A stretch of DNA of 5,191 nt. Origin: an uncultured delta proteobacterium. GTDB taxonomy: Bacteria > Myxococcota_A > Bradymonadia > REDH01. Location of the stretch: NCBI GenBank assembly GCA_903873545.1, contig CAIQPA010000500.1, forward strand, positions 1 through 5,191. The letters run 5' to 3'. Under the pieces are notes generated by a model. That model saw nothing but the letters and a program-made list of their open reading frames with translations. It made no database searches and was not told where the DNA came from. Positions 4,146-5,191 of the stretch are shown here, piece by piece. A program made the position numbers and the translations under genes. The first letter of the stretch is position 1, and every line of letters starts with the position of its first letter.

Positions 4146-5191
4146 GTGCGCCCCAACAAGCCTGTGGGTCGCAAGCTCGATTACCAGCCGGGTCTGGTGT
4201 CGACGAAAGCGCCGGAGATTCGCCCCTTCCACGCCAAGGCGCTGGTAGATCTGGTGGCAAAATCGATTCAGTCGCATGAGCCTGCAGACCGCTTGCTGGG
4301 CGACTTTTTCCGCGCCAACAAGGGGTGCGGATCGAGCGATCGGCGGCTCATCGCGGAGACGGTTTATGGCGCGCTCCGGCATGCGGGCCGGCTGAGCACG
4401 GTGCTGTCGTGGCCGGTCCGTTGGGATGGCACGACGGCGGGTCTGGCGGAGCCGAAGACGCTGGTCTCCTGCTACCTGATCACGGTGCTGGGGGTGGAGC
4501 CGCGGGACATGATCGAGCCGCTCCCCTTTCTGTCGAAGGACCGGCTGAACGCCTCGCTGGGCGAGATGGCGAAGGTGGTGGAGGAGAGCGCGGAATGGCT
4601 GAGCGTGAGCAGCTCGCTGCCGCTCTGGCTGGCGACCCGCTGGGTTGCGGAGATGGGGTATGCGGAGGCAAAGGCGGTGGCGGATTCGCTGCTGGTTCCC
4701 GCGCCGCTGACCATCCGGACCAACACGCTCAAGGGCGACCGAAAGGCGCTGATGCAGTGGCTGGAGCTGGAGGGTCTTGCGCCGGAGCCCTGCCGCCTGA
4801 GCCCGGATGCGATCTCGCTCGAGCGGCGGCTCAACCTGTTCGAGATGAAGGCCTTTGCGGATGGCTTCTTCGAAGTGCAGGACGAGGGCAGCCAGCTCAT
4901 CGCGCAGATGGCGAAGCCGAAGCCGGGCCAGCTCGTTGTGGATGGCTGCGCAGGCGGTGGCGGAAAGACGCTGCAGATGGCCGCGATGATGGAGAACAAG
5001 GGCATGCTCTATGCGCTCGATACGCATGAGCGGCGGCTTGCGGATCTGCCGAAGCGGACGCGTCGTGCGGGGGTTCACAACGTGCGGACGCAGGCCATCG
5101 GGAGCAACCGGGGCCGCGAGGTGACGAAGCTGTTCGGCAAGGCCGATGTGGTGCTGGTGGATGCCCCCTGCAGCGGCTCCGGCGTGCTGCG
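4146..5191 (+). CDS. RsmB/NOP-family RNA cytosine-C5 methyltransferase (C-terminus missing)
   Basis: An open frame without stop to the right edge, 348 complete codons. Residues about 28-90 resemble the NusB-like RNA-binding region of RsmB-type enzymes (PADRLLGDFFRANKG, DRRLIAETVYGALR). Residues about 148-240 hold the linker seen in this family (LPLWLATRW, then PLTIRTNTLKGDR). The Rossmann-type methyltransferase domain begins at FFEVQDEGSQLIA (241-253). Motif I is VVDGCAGGGGKT (264-275), the SAM-binding loop; motif II is YALDTHERRL (289-298); motif IV is VDAPCSGSGVLR (338-349), with Cys342 being one of the two cysteines used in m5C chemistry. The second cysteine motif (TCS) lies beyond the window. 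The enzyme should methylate cytosine in structured RNA, as RsmB does for 16S rRNA, acting in the cytoplasm; the exact site cannot be told from sequence. Motif I has Gly where the classical motif has Pro, as in CAGAGGKT-type members. Start: GTG with AGAGG five bases upstream. An ATG at 4062 would add 28 residues. Confidence 0.9.
   Translation, partial: MRPNKPVGRKLDYQPGLVSTKAPEIRPFHAKALVDLVAKSIQSHEPADRLLGDFFRANKGCGSSDRRLIAETVYGALRHAGRLSTVLSWPVRWDGTTAGLAEPKTLVSCYLITVLGVEPRDMIEPLPFLSKDRLNASLGEMAKVVEESAEWLSVSSSLPLWLATRWVAEMGYAEAKAVADSLLVPAPLTIRTNTLKGDRKALMQWLELEGLAPEPCRLSPDAISLERRLNLFEMKAFADGFFEVQDEGSQLIAQMAKPKPGQLVVDGCAGGGGKTLQMAAMMENKGMLYALDTHERRLADLPKRTRRAGVHNVRTQAIGSNRGREVTKLFGKADVVLVDAPCSGSGVL

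Noticed and set aside
3928..4260. A 110-codon minus-strand frame in the divergent region
   Set aside because: It overlaps the start of the methyltransferase antisense and has Pro/Arg-rich composition without recognisable motif, so it is likely a shadow.
2997..5078. A 693-codon minus-strand frame
   Set aside because: It runs antisense to the methyltransferase gene, through the intergenic region, and out of frame through the VWA gene. The composition (Arg, Pro, Ser runs) is that of a shadow frame.

Overview
The window looks like a chromosomal piece from a high-GC Gram-negative bacterium. Two consecutive predicted lipoproteins carry long Asp/Thr-rich stalks after the lipidated cysteine. That style is common in Myxococcota and Bradymonadales-type (former Deltaproteobacteria) genomes, so I lean towards that group. 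This is inferred from style, not from a marker gene. I saw no mobile element, CRISPR array, tRNA or rRNA.

Layout. A leftward cluster of four genes fills positions 1-3858. In order of transcription they are: (1) an exported von Willebrand factor A (VWA) protein with an intact MIDAS metal site (3858-2521); (2) a lipoprotein with a repetitive acidic stalk and an SGNH/GDSL-type hydrolase domain (2457-1327); (3) a lipoprotein with an Asp/Thr stalk and a lamin-tail domain (1321-203); (4) the first 66 codons of a class V, isopenicillin-N-epimerase-like PLP enzyme (200 to beyond the left edge). Gaps are 63 bp, then about zero (the SGNH stop overlaps or nearly touches the next start), then 2 bp, so the last three genes at least are probably cotranscribed and translationally coupled. 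A 287-bp intergenic region (3859-4145) separates this cluster from a rightward gene for an RsmB/NOP-family RNA cytosine-5 methyltransferase, which runs off the right edge just after its catalytic Cys motif.

How the genes may work together. Genes 1-3 all encode exported proteins, two of them clearly lipoproteins, and look like a cell-surface module: a metal-dependent adhesion-type domain, a stalked esterase-like enzyme, and a stalked lamin-tail domain rich in cysteines. A PLP enzyme follows with almost no gap. No joint function is established from the sequence; the linkage is inference from spacing and shared architecture. The methyltransferase is housekeeping RNA modification and probably unrelated, sharing only the divergent promoter region.

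The main points for a second look are the Asp-rich insertion and CxxC motif within the VWA domain, the 45-bp tandem repeats in the SGNH stalk, the 12-bp-period repeats in the lamin-tail stalk, and the tight coupling of surface lipoproteins to a PLP enzyme.
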